Assembly (NCBI GenBank): GCA_031285625.1
Contig: JAITVV010000056.1
Coordinates: 139,975-203,974 of the forward strand
Length of the DNA: 64,000 nucleotides
Direction: 5' to 3'
Origin: Prevotella sp.
GTDB lineage: Bacteria; Bacteroidota; Bacteroidia; Bacteroidales; Dysgonomonadaceae
The notes beneath the pieces were generated by a model that ran no database searches, was not told the origin of the DNA, and saw only the letters and a program-made list of their open reading frames with translations. Positions 21,391 to 31,320 of the stretch are shown piece by piece. The stretch's first letter is position 1, and the number at the start of each line of letters is the position of its first letter. The translations under genes and the position numbers were made by a program.

Positions 21391-21807
21391 ATGAAGAATA
21401 AACTATTTATACCACTTATGCTCGTCTTACTATTTTCGTATAGTATGAATGTATCAGCTACAACAACAGATGAGCCTAAAAATGATAAATCACCTATAAT
21501 AACTCTTACATCATCGAACTATGATAAAGAAATAAACGGAGGTTTGGTTTTTGTAGATTTCTGGGCACCATGGTGCGGCCCTTGTCGCCGGATGGCTCCT
21601 ATACTGGATGAAATAGCAAAGGAATATAAAGATAAGGTAAAGATAGGGAAGATGAACGTGGATAATTACAAGAAATTCGCATTAGATAAAGGCATACAAG
21701 CATTACCCACTATTGTTGTATATAAAGATGGTAAGGAAATTACCAGAATAAAAGGATTAGCATCCAAAAATGAATTAGTTGAGGTTATTACCGAGAACAC
21801 AAAATAA
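21391..21807 (+). CDS. Exported thioredoxin
   Basis: 138 residues with a signal peptide (MKNKLFIPLMLVLLFSYSMN, cleavage near VSA) and a complete thioredoxin fold. The active site FWAPWCGPCRR has C62 and C65, and the cis-Pro loop ALPTIVVYKDGKEI follows. It is a periplasmic disulfide reductase or exchange protein. The sequence after the signal is closer to cytoplasmic TrxA than to TlpA/ResA. It converges on the next gene with 19 bases between stops. Confidence 0.92.
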   Translation: MKNKLFIPLMLVLLFSYSMNVSATTTDEPKNDKSPIITLTSSNYDKEINGGLVFVDFWAPWCGPCRRMAPILDEIAKEYKDKVKIGKMNVDNYKKFALDKGIQALPTIVVYKDGKEITRIKGLASKNELVEVITENTK

Positions 21808-21826
21808 GTTGAATAATTCATCTTAT

Positions 21827-23164
21827 TTAGTACATCTGTAACGACTCCCATATAAAAAGCTCTATTGCTTTCCGGGTACTCTCTGGCAAGTCTTGGTAAC
21901 TAATGCTGCGGTATGTATTGTTTGCCAGACGTATAAGAAGATTGTCTAAATCGGGTTTTTGCATTGATGTCGGTTTTGCTTTAGCAGGTATATTATTATC
22001 TATAAGTTCTGAGTATAATTTGTAAGAACGGGAATTCCAAACGCATCTAAAGTGGAAATTAGTGTTACCTTTCTTTTTAAAGTCATGTACTTTTACCATT
22101 GGCATCCCATAGTTCTGTACATTAAACTCTTTATACTTTTCGCTAGTAGTATTAAGATCTACTTCAAAATATCCACTCACAGCTCCTCTATCTTTGGCGA
22201 TAGGATAGTGACAGATATCCAAATATAGAGCGCAAATCTGTAGCAATGAGTTGTCAGGAACTGGTTGGTCTAGCTCAGGGTACGCTAAGTCTACCATCTT
22301 CTGTATGGTATTCGGAGAAAATCCTGTACCACCCATATAAGTCCCCTTCAAGTTGTATTCATAACTGTATCTGGCTCTTGCCCACGAAATTTCACGATAG
22401 TTGTCCTGGCTGTGTTTTTTGAGCTTGCTTTCCAGCTTGGCATCTCTTTTGGCATCGTTGGCATAGATGTAACCATCTACATAGATATAGTATAGGGGAT
22501 CAATTCCTTTTATTGTGTGTATTCTTGAGCCTGCACTATGTCTCGACTGTCCCTCTTGCCACAGGTAATCTTTTGGATAGGCAGTATCTCCTTTCAAGTA
22601 CTCAGTAGTTTCTCCGATTTTTTCTCCAAACCATTCCTGTCCTATGCCCTGATCCGAATCTTTGAACTCTGTACGTGTATAAATATTTCCTCTAAACACC
22701 GTTTTGAAAGGCCAGGGATTGTCTGCTATAAATTTTCGTAATCGTTCTGCTTCCTTTTTTTCTTTTTCTTGCCTTTCCTGGTAATCTTGCACATACGATA
22801 GTATTATTTCCTCTTCCTCTTCCGTATTTTTATTAGATGAATATACCTGATAGATTTCTTGCATTGGCAAAACAAAATATTTATCTACACCAATGTCTTT
22901 TATTTTGAATGCACCCAGTATTGTTGTGCCTTCATGTAATACATCTATTCGATAATCTTTTTCTATATAAACAGAGTCAAAATAGTATCCTTTAGCGAAA
23001 TATTGGACGCCCTTAAACTCATAATGAGGTAATCTTATTTCAGGCATAGGATTTGGCCTGTCTTTGAGAATATCTACTGGCGATTTTATTGGTTGGTCTT
23101 TTTGTGCATTTGCCATGTTGCAGAATATTAACATTAGTAAAAGAAAAGCGTGTAGTGTTTTCAT
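21827..23164 (-). CDS. Exported protein of unknown function
   Basis: 445 residues with a signal peptide (MKTLHAFLLLMLIFCNMANA) and no family I recognise. The N-terminal third includes TTILGAFKIKDIGVDKYFVLP, then a charged helix (EEEEEIILSYVQDYQERQEKEKKEAERL) and a long C-terminal domain with QYFAKGYY-type aromatic segments earlier. The C-terminal region VSGYFEVDLNTTSEKYKEF resembles a TonB-C-like or beta-sheet segment only faintly. It is single, between the thioredoxin and the TPR gene. Confidence 0.7.
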   Translation of the reverse strand: MKTLHAFLLLMLIFCNMANAQKDQPIKSPVDILKDRPNPMPEIRLPHYEFKGVQYFAKGYYFDSVYIEKDYRIDVLHEGTTILGAFKIKDIGVDKYFVLPMQEIYQVYSSNKNTEEEEEIILSYVQDYQERQEKEKKEAERLRKFIADNPWPFKTVFRGNIYTRTEFKDSDQGIGQEWFGEKIGETTEYLKGDTAYPKDYLWQEGQSRHSAGSRIHTIKGIDPLYYIYVDGYIYANDAKRDAKLESKLKKHSQDNYREISWARARYSYEYNLKGTYMGGTGFSPNTIQKMVDLAYPELDQPVPDNSLLQICALYLDICHYPIAKDRGAVSGYFEVDLNTTSEKYKEFNVQNYGMPMVKVHDFKKKGNTNFHFRCVWNSRSYKLYSELIDNNIPAKAKPTSMQKPDLDNLLIRLANNTYRSISYQDLPESTRKAIELFIWESLQMY

Positions 23165-23234
23165 TATATGATCTTTGCCAGTTCAGTTAAAGTTTAATAA
23201 TATAAATATAATTATTTTTTCATTTCGCAATATA

Positions 23235-23275
23235 ATAGAAAAAGGGCTTCGTGAATATCACGAAGCCCCTTTTAT
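23235..23275 (-). terminator. Terminator after the TPR protein gene
   Basis: A perfect 11-bp stem (23244-23254 with 23258-23268) with a 3-base loop, followed on the reverse strand by T5 (complement of 23239-23243). T-rich sequence on the forward side makes it potentially bidirectional. Confidence 0.88.
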
Positions 23276-23289
23276 TTATCTAAATCCGA

Positions 23290-23997
23290 TTATTTCTGGC
23301 CTTTCATTATCATTGCTTCATCAATATACTTGTCTGCTTCCATAGCTGCAGGAGAATTCATGTATTGATCTTTAATGATTGTAAATATTTCTATTACTTT
23401 ATCATAATTGCCCTGACTTCTATATATCAGGCCTGCTTTTTTGTATAAGATAGGACTTTGAGAAACATTATCCACTCCTTTAGCCCCTTTGATATAATAA
23501 GAAACAGCTTCATCTGATTTACCCAGGTTATCCAGGCAGTCTCCAATCGAACCATTCACCAACTGAGAAATAATTTTATCATCCCCACTGTAACCTTTCA
23601 GGTATTCAAGTCCTTTTTCATAGTTACCCATATTAGCGTAACAAATACCTGCATATAGCTTAGCGAGTTTACCTGGTTTGGTCGATCCATATTCATCAGC
23701 AATAGATTCAAATCCAAGATATCCGTTTTTATCACCGTATACCGCTAATGAATCCTGGCCTGCTCTGAAATATTGTTCACCTTTAAACATAGCAACTTGT
23801 GCCTCTGTTGTTTTAGGACCTACAATAAAATGATTATATGCCAGAAAAGCGCATACAACAACAACCACTACGCCAATACCGATCAGTAATTGTTTCTGAT
23901 ATTTCTCTATAAAGCGCTCTGATTCAACAACTGCAGAACCAATACGTTCCCAGTCTTGTTCTTCACGCAATTCAGCTTGTTTCTTTTTAGAAGACAT
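23290..23997 (-). CDS. Membrane-anchored tetratricopeptide-repeat protein
   Basis: 235 residues. A charged N-terminus precedes one transmembrane helix (about 36-58, LLIGIGVVVVVVCAFLAYNHF). Several TPR-like helical pairs follow, e.g. KLYAGICYANMGNYEKGLEYLKGY and KAGLIYRSQGNYDKVIEIFTII. The layout resembles YfgM/ancillary SecYEG proteins, with the TPRs in the periplasm. The function in Bacteroidota is not established. A -7 element TATTTTTG lies at 24051-24058 on the same strand. Confidence 0.82.
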   Translation of the reverse strand: MSSKKKQAELREEQDWERIGSAVVESERFIEKYQKQLLIGIGVVVVVVCAFLAYNHFIVGPKTTEAQVAMFKGEQYFRAGQDSLAVYGDKNGYLGFESIADEYGSTKPGKLAKLYAGICYANMGNYEKGLEYLKGYSGDDKIISQLVNGSIGDCLDNLGKSDEAVSYYIKGAKGVDNVSQSPILYKKAGLIYRSQGNYDKVIEIFTIIKDQYMNSPAAMEADKYIDEAMIMKGQK

Positions 23998-24050
23998 CTT
24001 TTAATTATTATAATATTATATACTTTCGTTTATTCTGAAATTCGCAGCGA

Positions 24051-24058
24051 CAAAAATA
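24051..24058 (-). promoter_or_regulatory. -7 element for the TPR gene
   Basis: Reverse-strand TATTTTTG, 53 bases upstream of the ATG at 23997. Confidence 0.4.
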
Positions 24059-24098
24059 GGTGTTTTCTCCTTATAAATAAAATCTTAGCTACTTTTTT

Positions 24099-25376
24099 TT
24101 ATTCGGTATAAAATTTAATAAGTTGTTCAAGCGCACTTTGACATGCAGGACAAAAATCCCTACAGGTATTTGTCTTCATCCTGCAATCAATTGCAGGACG
24201 ATAAATTCCTTTAGAAGAATAACCTGCACCTTCGAATACACCTAGCGGATATTTTTCTGCCAAATTAATATCTGTGGGAACAGGAGTACCTTCCAGTAAA
24301 ATACTACTCCACTTAGACTTGAAATCGACCAAAGTAGTTATATTCGGTTCCCATGGCTCTATATCAAAAGGATATGTATCACTAAACGTGTCGTTTTCAT
24401 AAAAATATTCATCAGCCAGCCCTCCAAAACTATGTCCGAATTCGTGAACAACAACAGGATTAAAGTCAGGATGCCCTGTGGTGGTTAATGTATAAGAATT
24501 GAAGATGCCCCCTCCCCCATACACATCGGTGTTTGCCAATATAATAATGTGTCCATAAGGTATACCAGCTATAGCATCATGAATATCTTTTACATTTGTT
24601 GTGGTCAGATATCTGTCCGAATAGAATGTATCAAAGTGCGAATGAAAAGCTGTTTCATTCCATTTACTTTCCCGGGGCACGCTTACCCCCGAATCTTCGG
24701 ATATCGTTTCTACAGCTATAAAATTAAATTTATCCTGCATCTTATTAAATGGAGTATGCGCCAATATCTGTCCACATGCTCTTTTTGCATGTTCTCTGAA
24801 TTTATCCATCTCTGAGGCAGTATATCCTTCTGCTAAAATAACTACATTAATGCATTTATCTACAGGATTCCCCTGATGAATAACTGTATATGCTGGTATA
24901 TTCTTCAGTCCTTTTTTCTTTATAAGAATATCGTTAGGGTCTACAACATGTTTCAATGCTATTCTATACAAACCATCTTTCTCACGCAGACTCACTTCTA
25001 CTTCAACTTTGTTTTTAGGATAAGGTAGCAAAAATGTGTTTTCAAAGCTTCTTCTTACTGCAGTTGCTTCAGGTATACTCTGCCACTCCTGAAAGAGAGA
25101 GCTGAACGAATCTCGATAAATGCACTTACCCGAACTTATATCCGTCACTTTTACCTGACCATTACCCATTCGTCCCAATTCAGACAAACGATGCCTCCTT
25201 CCTGCCCATTTAGGCAATTGATTCAACTGTTCTAAAGATACAGTTTGAGATACAGCATCTCCGGTAAATATATAATCTACGCGTAATGTTTTATCAATAA
25301 AATAGGTATTGAAATCCTGCGAATGGACGCCTATTGTTAATAAAAATAAGGAAATCGTTAATAGGAAATATTTCAT
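24099..25376 (-). CDS. M64-family metallopeptidase, exported
   Basis: 425 residues with a signal peptide (MKYFLLTISLFLLTIGVHS). The zinc motif VVHEFGHSFGGLADEY supplies H311, E312 and H315, with D322 as the probable third ligand. An N-terminal beta-rich domain and VVILAEGYTASEMDKF are typical of the peptidase M64 (IgA peptidase) family. Four cysteines near the C-terminus (CRMKTNTCRDFCPACQ) probably form disulfides. Secreted or periplasmic; the natural substrate is unknown. Confidence 0.9.
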   Translation of the reverse strand: MKYFLLTISLFLLTIGVHSQDFNTYFIDKTLRVDYIFTGDAVSQTVSLEQLNQLPKWAGRRHRLSELGRMGNGQVKVTDISSGKCIYRDSFSSLFQEWQSIPEATAVRRSFENTFLLPYPKNKVEVEVSLREKDGLYRIALKHVVDPNDILIKKKGLKNIPAYTVIHQGNPVDKCINVVILAEGYTASEMDKFREHAKRACGQILAHTPFNKMQDKFNFIAVETISEDSGVSVPRESKWNETAFHSHFDTFYSDRYLTTTNVKDIHDAIAGIPYGHIIILANTDVYGGGGIFNSYTLTTTGHPDFNPVVVHEFGHSFGGLADEYFYENDTFSDTYPFDIEPWEPNITTLVDFKSKWSSILLEGTPVPTDINLAEKYPLGVFEGAGYSSKGIYRPAIDCRMKTNTCRDFCPACQSALEQLIKFYTE

Positions 25377-25399
25377 AGAAAGATTCGTTTAAACTATAA

Positions 25400-25407
25400 C
25401 AAAGATA
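25400..25407 (-). promoter_or_regulatory. -7 element for the M64 peptidase gene
   Basis: Reverse-strand TATCTTTG, 23 bases upstream of the ATG at 25376. Confidence 0.45.
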
Positions 25408-25525
25408 TAAAATTAATAACAGAATGAGGATTTTAGCTATATCAACTTATTCTATTTCTTAATGGATAGTGTGAAAATTTAAACTTTTTTTGATTTTTCA
25501 TATTATGCATTCTTGTATAATTGAT

Positions 25526-25533
25526 TAGCTTTG
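25526..25533 (+). promoter_or_regulatory. -7 element for lptD
   Basis: TAGCTTTG on the forward strand, 33 bases before the lptD start. Confidence 0.45.
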
Positions 25534-25566
25534 CATCCGAATACACTATAAGTTCGAGGTCTCTAG

Positions 25567-28359
25567 ATGAGGAAGTTTCAGTTTGTGATGTATACTCTTT
25601 TGTTTGTCTTGTTTTCTGTACCTTTCTGGGGTGCACAAATCAGCCGTACAGAATATCGAACAATGCATTCACAGCAAGTATTAGATTCTCTCCCTCCAGA
25701 TTCCTCCAGACTCGCAAAACGCATTCGTCCCAGCAGGGACTCGGTTCGAAGCATGCAGAATGATTCAATACGAATGCGCGGTGATTCTTTACCTTCCGAT
25801 ACTACAAAGAAAAAGAAAGCTGTACTGGATGCTATTGTAGACTATACAGCAAATGACTCTATCGTTCTTACTTCCGGAAACTGGGGATACCTCTATGGAG
25901 AAAGTGAAGTGAAATATACAGACATATCCCTTAAAGGTGAAAAGATATGGATGAATATGGATAGCAGCCTTGTATATGCTACATATGGTCTTGATTCTAT
26001 TGGTAAAGAGTTTGGCTATCCCGTTTTCACCGACAAAGGAACGGATTATGAGTCTAAAACGATGAAATATAACTTTAAGACAAAAAAAGGTTATATCACC
26101 AACGTAATTACAACACAAGGAGAAGGCTATATTGTAGCCAATCAGGCGAAAAAGAACGAGGATAACTCTTTCTTTATGCGCGATGGCAAATACACAACTT
26201 GTGATGATCATGAACATCCCCATTTTTATCTGGCATTGACCAAGGCTAAAGTCAAACCCAAAAAGAATGTGGTAACAGGGCCGGCCTATCTTGTAATAGA
26301 GGACCTGCCTCTGCCTATAGGATTGCCTTTCGGATTTTTTCCTTTCTCTGATAAGTATTCATCAGGGGTTATAATGCCTTCTTATGGAGACGAGCTGGAA
26401 AGAGGTTTTAACCTTCGCGATGGTGGATATTATTTTGCGATTAGCGATAATATCGATTTAGCTCTCACAGGTGAAATCTATACAAAAGGATCATGGGGAG
26501 TGAATGCCCGTTCTACCTATCGTAAACGTTATAAGTATTCAGGCTCATTCGATGCCGGTTATCTGGTAACTAAAACAGGAGAAAAAGGTATCGATTACAG
26601 TCTGGCTAAGGATATGAGAATAAACTGGACACACTCACAAGACCCTAAAGCAAATATGTTTCGTACATTGTCTGCAAATGTTCAGTTTTCAACAAGTACC
26701 TATGACCGTAATAATCTGAACAGTCATTTTACACCGATGGGTACTCAAAACACAAAAAGTTCGAGTGTAAACCTCACTCAGAAGATACCAAACTCACCCT
26801 GGAGTATATCGGCTAACATGAGTGTTGCCCAACGTACTCAGGATTCAAGTATATCCCTCACACTGCCGAATATTACTGTCACAATGAGCCGTATTGCCCC
26901 ATTTAAAAGAAAAGAAGCAGTAGGTTCGGAGCGTTGGTATGAAAAAATACAGTTGAGTTATACAGGAGATTTCAGGAACAGTATAGATACAAAAGAAAAC
27001 CTTTTGTTTAAATCAAACTTGCAGAAAGACTGGAAAAATGCGATGAAACATACAATTCCAATTTCTGCAACATTCAGTGCTTTTAACTATCTGAATATAA
27101 CACCTTCAATCAATTATACAGAACGGTGGTATACAAGTAAAATAGAAGAGAGATGGAATAGTATGACCCGCAGACATGAAGTGGTGGATACAACCTACTC
27201 TTTCAACCGTGTATATGACTTTAATATCGCCCTCGGGTTCCAGACAAAGCTATACGGGATGTTCACCCCGGTTTTTTCAAAAACAACTCAAATCCGGCAT
27301 GTTTTTACCCCTAGTATAAGTTTAAGTTATGCTCCCGATTTTAGCAATTCGGGCTTTGGATTTTATGAAAGCTACTATTACTACGATGCTGAGGGAAAAT
27401 GGGTAGAGCATAAATATTCACCGTTCAAGCAAGGTATGTTCGGTACTGCTCCCCAAGGCGCCCAAGGGATGATCAATTTCAGTTTCGACAACAATGTGGA
27501 AATGAAAATGAGAACATCCAACGACTCTATTAAGAAAATAAGCCTGATAGACCAACTGGGCATTAATTTCAGTCACAACATGATGGCTAAGGAGTTTAAA
27601 TGGAGTGATATCAATGCAAACCTTCGCCTTAAATTCAGCAAATCGTTTGTGGTTAATCTGAATGCCGCTTTCGATCCATATTTGTATAAAGCTGTCAAAA
27701 ACAGCGATGGAGATATAACAAGTCTGGAAAGGGTTGATGAACTGCGTATTATGAATGGGAAAGGCTTTGGACGGTTAAAGAGCACGGGATATTCCATATC
27801 TCCATCCATTAATCAGGATACTTTCAAAAAACTGTTTGGAAGGGATATCAAAAAAGATGACAACAAAGATGAGACAACAGGTGAAGAGTCTACTGAAACA
27901 GCAGAGGGGGGTGAGCGTAAAAGCCTTCTGGAAGGAAAGAAAGACGACAATCAATATGATGAAGACGGATATATAAAAAATGATATAAAATGGAATCTGG
28001 GAATCAGTTTTTCCATGAACTATAATACGAATAAACTGCCAAAAAAATCAGATAGAGACGGTTATGCCGAATACAGAGGAAGTTTAACGAAGTCTCTAAG
28101 TCTGAACGGAAATATCCAACCTACCCGTAACTGGAGTTTCAACTTTAATGCCAGTTATGATTTTGATGCCGGAAAAATAGCTTATATGAGTTGTAATCTT
28201 ACTCGTAATCTACACTGCTGGTCTATTTCTGCCAGCTTCAATCCGGTAGGGCAATATAAAACATATTATGTATCTTTACGTGCAAGTTCTTCACTATTAC
28301 AAGATTTGAAATACGAGCAACGGGGACGTTCTTCCAGTTACGATCCTAACTGGGATTAA
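25567..28359 (+). CDS. lptD: LPS assembly outer-membrane protein LptD
   Basis: 930 residues with a signal peptide (MRKFQFVMYTLLFVLFSVPF). The N-terminal part (about 85-230) is an OstA/LptA-like beta-jellyroll, e.g. VLTSGNWGYLYGESEVKYTDISLKG split by turns. The rest is a long C-terminal beta barrel with alternating aromatic strands. It contains IEDLPLPIGLPFGFFPFSD, typical of LptD. A low-complexity acidic insert (DDNKDETTGEESTETAEGGE) lies near residue 770. It inserts LPS into the outer leaflet. The gene appears monocistronic. Confidence 0.88.
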   Translation: MRKFQFVMYTLLFVLFSVPFWGAQISRTEYRTMHSQQVLDSLPPDSSRLAKRIRPSRDSVRSMQNDSIRMRGDSLPSDTTKKKKAVLDAIVDYTANDSIVLTSGNWGYLYGESEVKYTDISLKGEKIWMNMDSSLVYATYGLDSIGKEFGYPVFTDKGTDYESKTMKYNFKTKKGYITNVITTQGEGYIVANQAKKNEDNSFFMRDGKYTTCDDHEHPHFYLALTKAKVKPKKNVVTGPAYLVIEDLPLPIGLPFGFFPFSDKYSSGVIMPSYGDELERGFNLRDGGYYFAISDNIDLALTGEIYTKGSWGVNARSTYRKRYKYSGSFDAGYLVTKTGEKGIDYSLAKDMRINWTHSQDPKANMFRTLSANVQFSTSTYDRNNLNSHFTPMGTQNTKSSSVNLTQKIPNSPWSISANMSVAQRTQDSSISLTLPNITVTMSRIAPFKRKEAVGSERWYEKIQLSYTGDFRNSIDTKENLLFKSNLQKDWKNAMKHTIPISATFSAFNYLNITPSINYTERWYTSKIEERWNSMTRRHEVVDTTYSFNRVYDFNIALGFQTKLYGMFTPVFSKTTQIRHVFTPSISLSYAPDFSNSGFGFYESYYYYDAEGKWVEHKYSPFKQGMFGTAPQGAQGMINFSFDNNVEMKMRTSNDSIKKISLIDQLGINFSHNMMAKEFKWSDINANLRLKFSKSFVVNLNAAFDPYLYKAVKNSDGDITSLERVDELRIMNGKGFGRLKSTGYSISPSINQDTFKKLFGRDIKKDDNKDETTGEESTETAEGGERKSLLEGKKDDNQYDEDGYIKNDIKWNLGISFSMNYNTNKLPKKSDRDGYAEYRGSLTKSLSLNGNIQPTRNWSFNFNASYDFDAGKIAYMSCNLTRNLHCWSISASFNPVGQYKTYYVSLRASSSLLQDLKYEQRGRSSSYDPNWD

Positions 28360-28590
28360 TTATGAAGCAACCTCTTTATAGATATTTATCTATTATAGCA
28401 GATGTACTCGATTAGTAAAAAGTGACATGTAAAATTGACAGAGAGTTGTTACTTTTGTCACCTTTTAACAATATTACATTTAATTATCAGCTATTTACAC
28501 ATTTTACTTATTGTAACTTTTTACTTAAATGGCATTTGATATTATTGAAATGTTTACACAATTAATATATTTAACCTTAATTATTTAAAG
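28360..28590 (+). promoter_or_regulatory. Intergenic region with candidate promoter for the transglutaminase lipoprotein
   Basis: No ORF. TACTTTTG at 28450-28457 is a -7 match 133 bases before the next ATG. No clear terminator follows lptD. Confidence 0.35.
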
Positions 28591-31248
28591 ATGAGAAGAA
28601 TTATTTTCTACTCTGTATTATTAGTTACCATAGCATTTATTACAAATGCATGTAATTCATCCGACAAACATTTTTTGAAGGATACACAATACAGAGAACA
28701 AGTACATGAACAATTCCTAAAACGTAAAGACCTGGCTACCAACCGTAGCGAACAACTTTTTTCGGTTTTTGACAAACAAGATCTAACAATAGAACAACGG
28801 GAAGCCTTGGAATTCTTGTATGCTTATATGCCATTGTCCGATCTGGCTGATTATGATGGGGACTTTTTCCTTGGACAGGTAGACGCAGCATTTAATGCAC
28901 GCGAATATTTTGATTGGGGAAAGAAAATTCCGGATGATATATTCCGTCATTTTGTATTAGTTTATCGTGTGAATAACGAGAATCTGGATACTGCCCGTCA
29001 GGTATTTTTCGATGAGCTAAAAGACAGGGTTAAGGACTTGACTATGGAAAAAGCCGTTCTGGAAGTAAACCACTGGTGTCACGAGAAAGTAACATATAGA
29101 GGAACAGACGGTAGAACTTCATCTCCATTAGCTTTAGCTAAAACTTCATGGGGACGGTGTGGCGAAGAATCAACATTCACCACAGCCGCTTTACGAGCTG
29201 TTGGTATACCCGCACGCCAATGCTATACACCACGATGGGCTCATACTGATGACAATCATGCATGGGTAGAAGCCTGGGTAGATGGTAAGTGGCACTACAT
29301 AGGTGCCTGTGAACCTGAGCCTGAACTTGATGTAGCCTGGTTTTCAGCCCCAGTCAAGAGGGCTATGATGGTGCATACCAACGTATTTGGCTTGTATAAT
29401 GGACCTGAAGAAAAGAATGTACAAACCGACCTCTATTCTGTTATTAACTTGCTAGGCAACTATACCACTACCAGAGATGTAAAAGTAAAAGTTGTGGATG
29501 AAGCAGGTAAACCGGTAGAAGGTGCTACTGTGAAATTTAAGGTATATAACTATGCTGAGTTCTATCCGATAGCGACCGGTATAACCAAAGATGATGGTAC
29601 CGCATCAATCCTTTCCGGGATGGGCGATGTCTTCCTATGGGCAAATAAGGGCGATGTATATGGTTATGCTAAATCCACTTCTGAGTCCGGAGAGGTGACT
29701 ATTACACTAAACAGCAAGCCTGGCAAGGATTTTGAAGAAATACTTGTTATTGAAGCCCCTGCCGAACAGGCGGTAAAGGAGATCTCTACTGAAAAAATTG
29801 CCGAAAATGCGAAGAGACTGGCTCATGAAGATTCAATTCGTAATACTTATATGGCTACATTCATAAGCGAAGCTGATGCCCGCAAATTTGCCGGGGATAA
29901 CAAGTTGAATCCGGATAAGACATGGGATATCCTTTCTAAATCGCAAGGGAACTGGGAAGAGATACAATCTTTTATGAAAGCTAAAAAAGATAATCCTTAT
30001 GTAAATACATTTTTACTATCACTTAGAGATAAAGATCTGCGGGATACTCCTTCTGCATACTTATTGGATCATCTGACTATTGGTGATGGTATAGCTGCCA
30101 ATAAAGTAGTAAGTGACGATCCTCTTATAAAGAACATATATTCCCCACGGATTGCATTAGAACTGATACGTCCTTGGCGAAGTTTCTTTAAGAAAGAATT
30201 GACTGAGGATTTTATAAATAAATCAAGGAGTGATATAAACGAAGTTATAAAATTTGTACAAGAGAATATTAAAACTGACGAGGATCAGAATTATTTCAAA
30301 TGCCCGATATCCCCACAAGGAGTATATGAATTGAAGGTATCCGACAAAGGCTCAAGAGATATATTATTTGTTGCATTGTGTCGTTCTATGGATATTCCTT
30401 CGCGTATCGACCGGGCAACAGGACGTCCGCAATACCTGAAAGCAGAAAATGGTATGTGGACTGATGTATTCTTTGATAAACAAACAGAAGAAAAGCCTAA
30501 AGCTACAATTCAGTTTGCAAATGCTAAAAATAACATTGTGAAACCGGGGTATTATACGCATTTCACAATTGCACGTTATGAGAACGGTGATTTCGTCACT
30601 CTTAACTATGAAAATAGCATAAAAGATCTTCCATCCAAGATCTCAGTTGATGCAGGTTATTATCGTGTAATGATAGGTAGTCGCGGAAACGATGGTTCGG
30701 TAACTATAAACACGCGTTACTTTGAGATAAAAGAAAAAGAAACGAAAACTCAGGAAATCAGTTTACCTGAAATAGAAGGACGTATTCAGGTACAAGGAAT
30801 AGTAGATCCAAATACGGTAGTAACTTTGAATGACGGAAGTAAAAAAACGCTGAAAGAATTGACCAATGGTAAAGGACTCATGATATGTTTCGCTGATCCG
30901 GACAAGGAACCAACTAAGCATATACTTCAGGACTTGCCTGCAGTGCAACAGCCTATTGAAGAATGGGGTGGCGGTATCTTATTTGCTATACCTGATGACA
31001 AGCTAAGCAAAGCATTTGACGCATCAGTCTTCAAAAATTTACCAAAACAATCATTATGGATGACTGACAATAACAGGGCATTGCTGAACACAGTAGCAGG
31101 AGCCTTACAGATTGAATTTTCTAACAATTTCCCATTAACGATTTATTTATCCACTAATGGTGGTATCCTTTATTCATCGCAGGGTTATCGCATCGGAATC
31201 GGAGAAAATATCATCAAAACAATCGAACTGGAAAAAGGAACGAAGTAA
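28591..31248 (+). CDS. Transglutaminase-like lipoprotein with a second, degenerate transglutaminase-like domain
   Basis: 885 residues. The lipobox ITNAC puts the lipidated cysteine at 21. A transglutaminase-like domain (about 120-270) has C190 in TSWGRCGEES, H223 in DNHAWVEAW and an acidic partner in ACEPEPELD. A carboxypeptidase-regulatory-like beta-sandwich follows (DVKVKVVDEAGKPVEGATVKF split here). Around residues 550-640 a second similar segment reads SPQGVYELKVSDKGSRDILF and SMDIPSRIDRATG, but serine replaces the catalytic cysteine near 588. The C-terminus looks like a thioredoxin-type fold without CxxC. Possibly a protease or amidase-like surface enzyme. Confidence 0.82.
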   Translation: MRRIIFYSVLLVTIAFITNACNSSDKHFLKDTQYREQVHEQFLKRKDLATNRSEQLFSVFDKQDLTIEQREALEFLYAYMPLSDLADYDGDFFLGQVDAAFNAREYFDWGKKIPDDIFRHFVLVYRVNNENLDTARQVFFDELKDRVKDLTMEKAVLEVNHWCHEKVTYRGTDGRTSSPLALAKTSWGRCGEESTFTTAALRAVGIPARQCYTPRWAHTDDNHAWVEAWVDGKWHYIGACEPEPELDVAWFSAPVKRAMMVHTNVFGLYNGPEEKNVQTDLYSVINLLGNYTTTRDVKVKVVDEAGKPVEGATVKFKVYNYAEFYPIATGITKDDGTASILSGMGDVFLWANKGDVYGYAKSTSESGEVTITLNSKPGKDFEEILVIEAPAEQAVKEISTEKIAENAKRLAHEDSIRNTYMATFISEADARKFAGDNKLNPDKTWDILSKSQGNWEEIQSFMKAKKDNPYVNTFLLSLRDKDLRDTPSAYLLDHLTIGDGIAANKVVSDDPLIKNIYSPRIALELIRPWRSFFKKELTEDFINKSRSDINEVIKFVQENIKTDEDQNYFKCPISPQGVYELKVSDKGSRDILFVALCRSMDIPSRIDRATGRPQYLKAENGMWTDVFFDKQTEEKPKATIQFANAKNNIVKPGYYTHFTIARYENGDFVTLNYENSIKDLPSKISVDAGYYRVMIGSRGNDGSVTINTRYFEIKEKETKTQEISLPEIEGRIQVQGIVDPNTVVTLNDGSKKTLKELTNGKGLMICFADPDKEPTKHILQDLPAVQQPIEEWGGGILFAIPDDKLSKAFDASVFKNLPKQSLWMTDNNRALLNTVAGALQIEFSNNFPLTIYLSTNGGILYSSQGYRIGIGENIIKTIELEKGTK

Positions 31249-31266
31249 ATATAATACTTATAAAAG

Positions 31267-31303
31267 AAATAGGCACTGATCAATGACCAGTGCCTATTTT
31301 ACT
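31267..31303. terminator. Bidirectional terminator between convergent genes
   Basis: A perfect 12-bp stem (31267-31278 with 31288-31299) has a 9-base loop and a T-run on the forward side. It lies between the transglutaminase gene and ahcY, which converge. Confidence 0.85.
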
Positions 31304-31320
31304 ATAATAGTTCTAATAAA

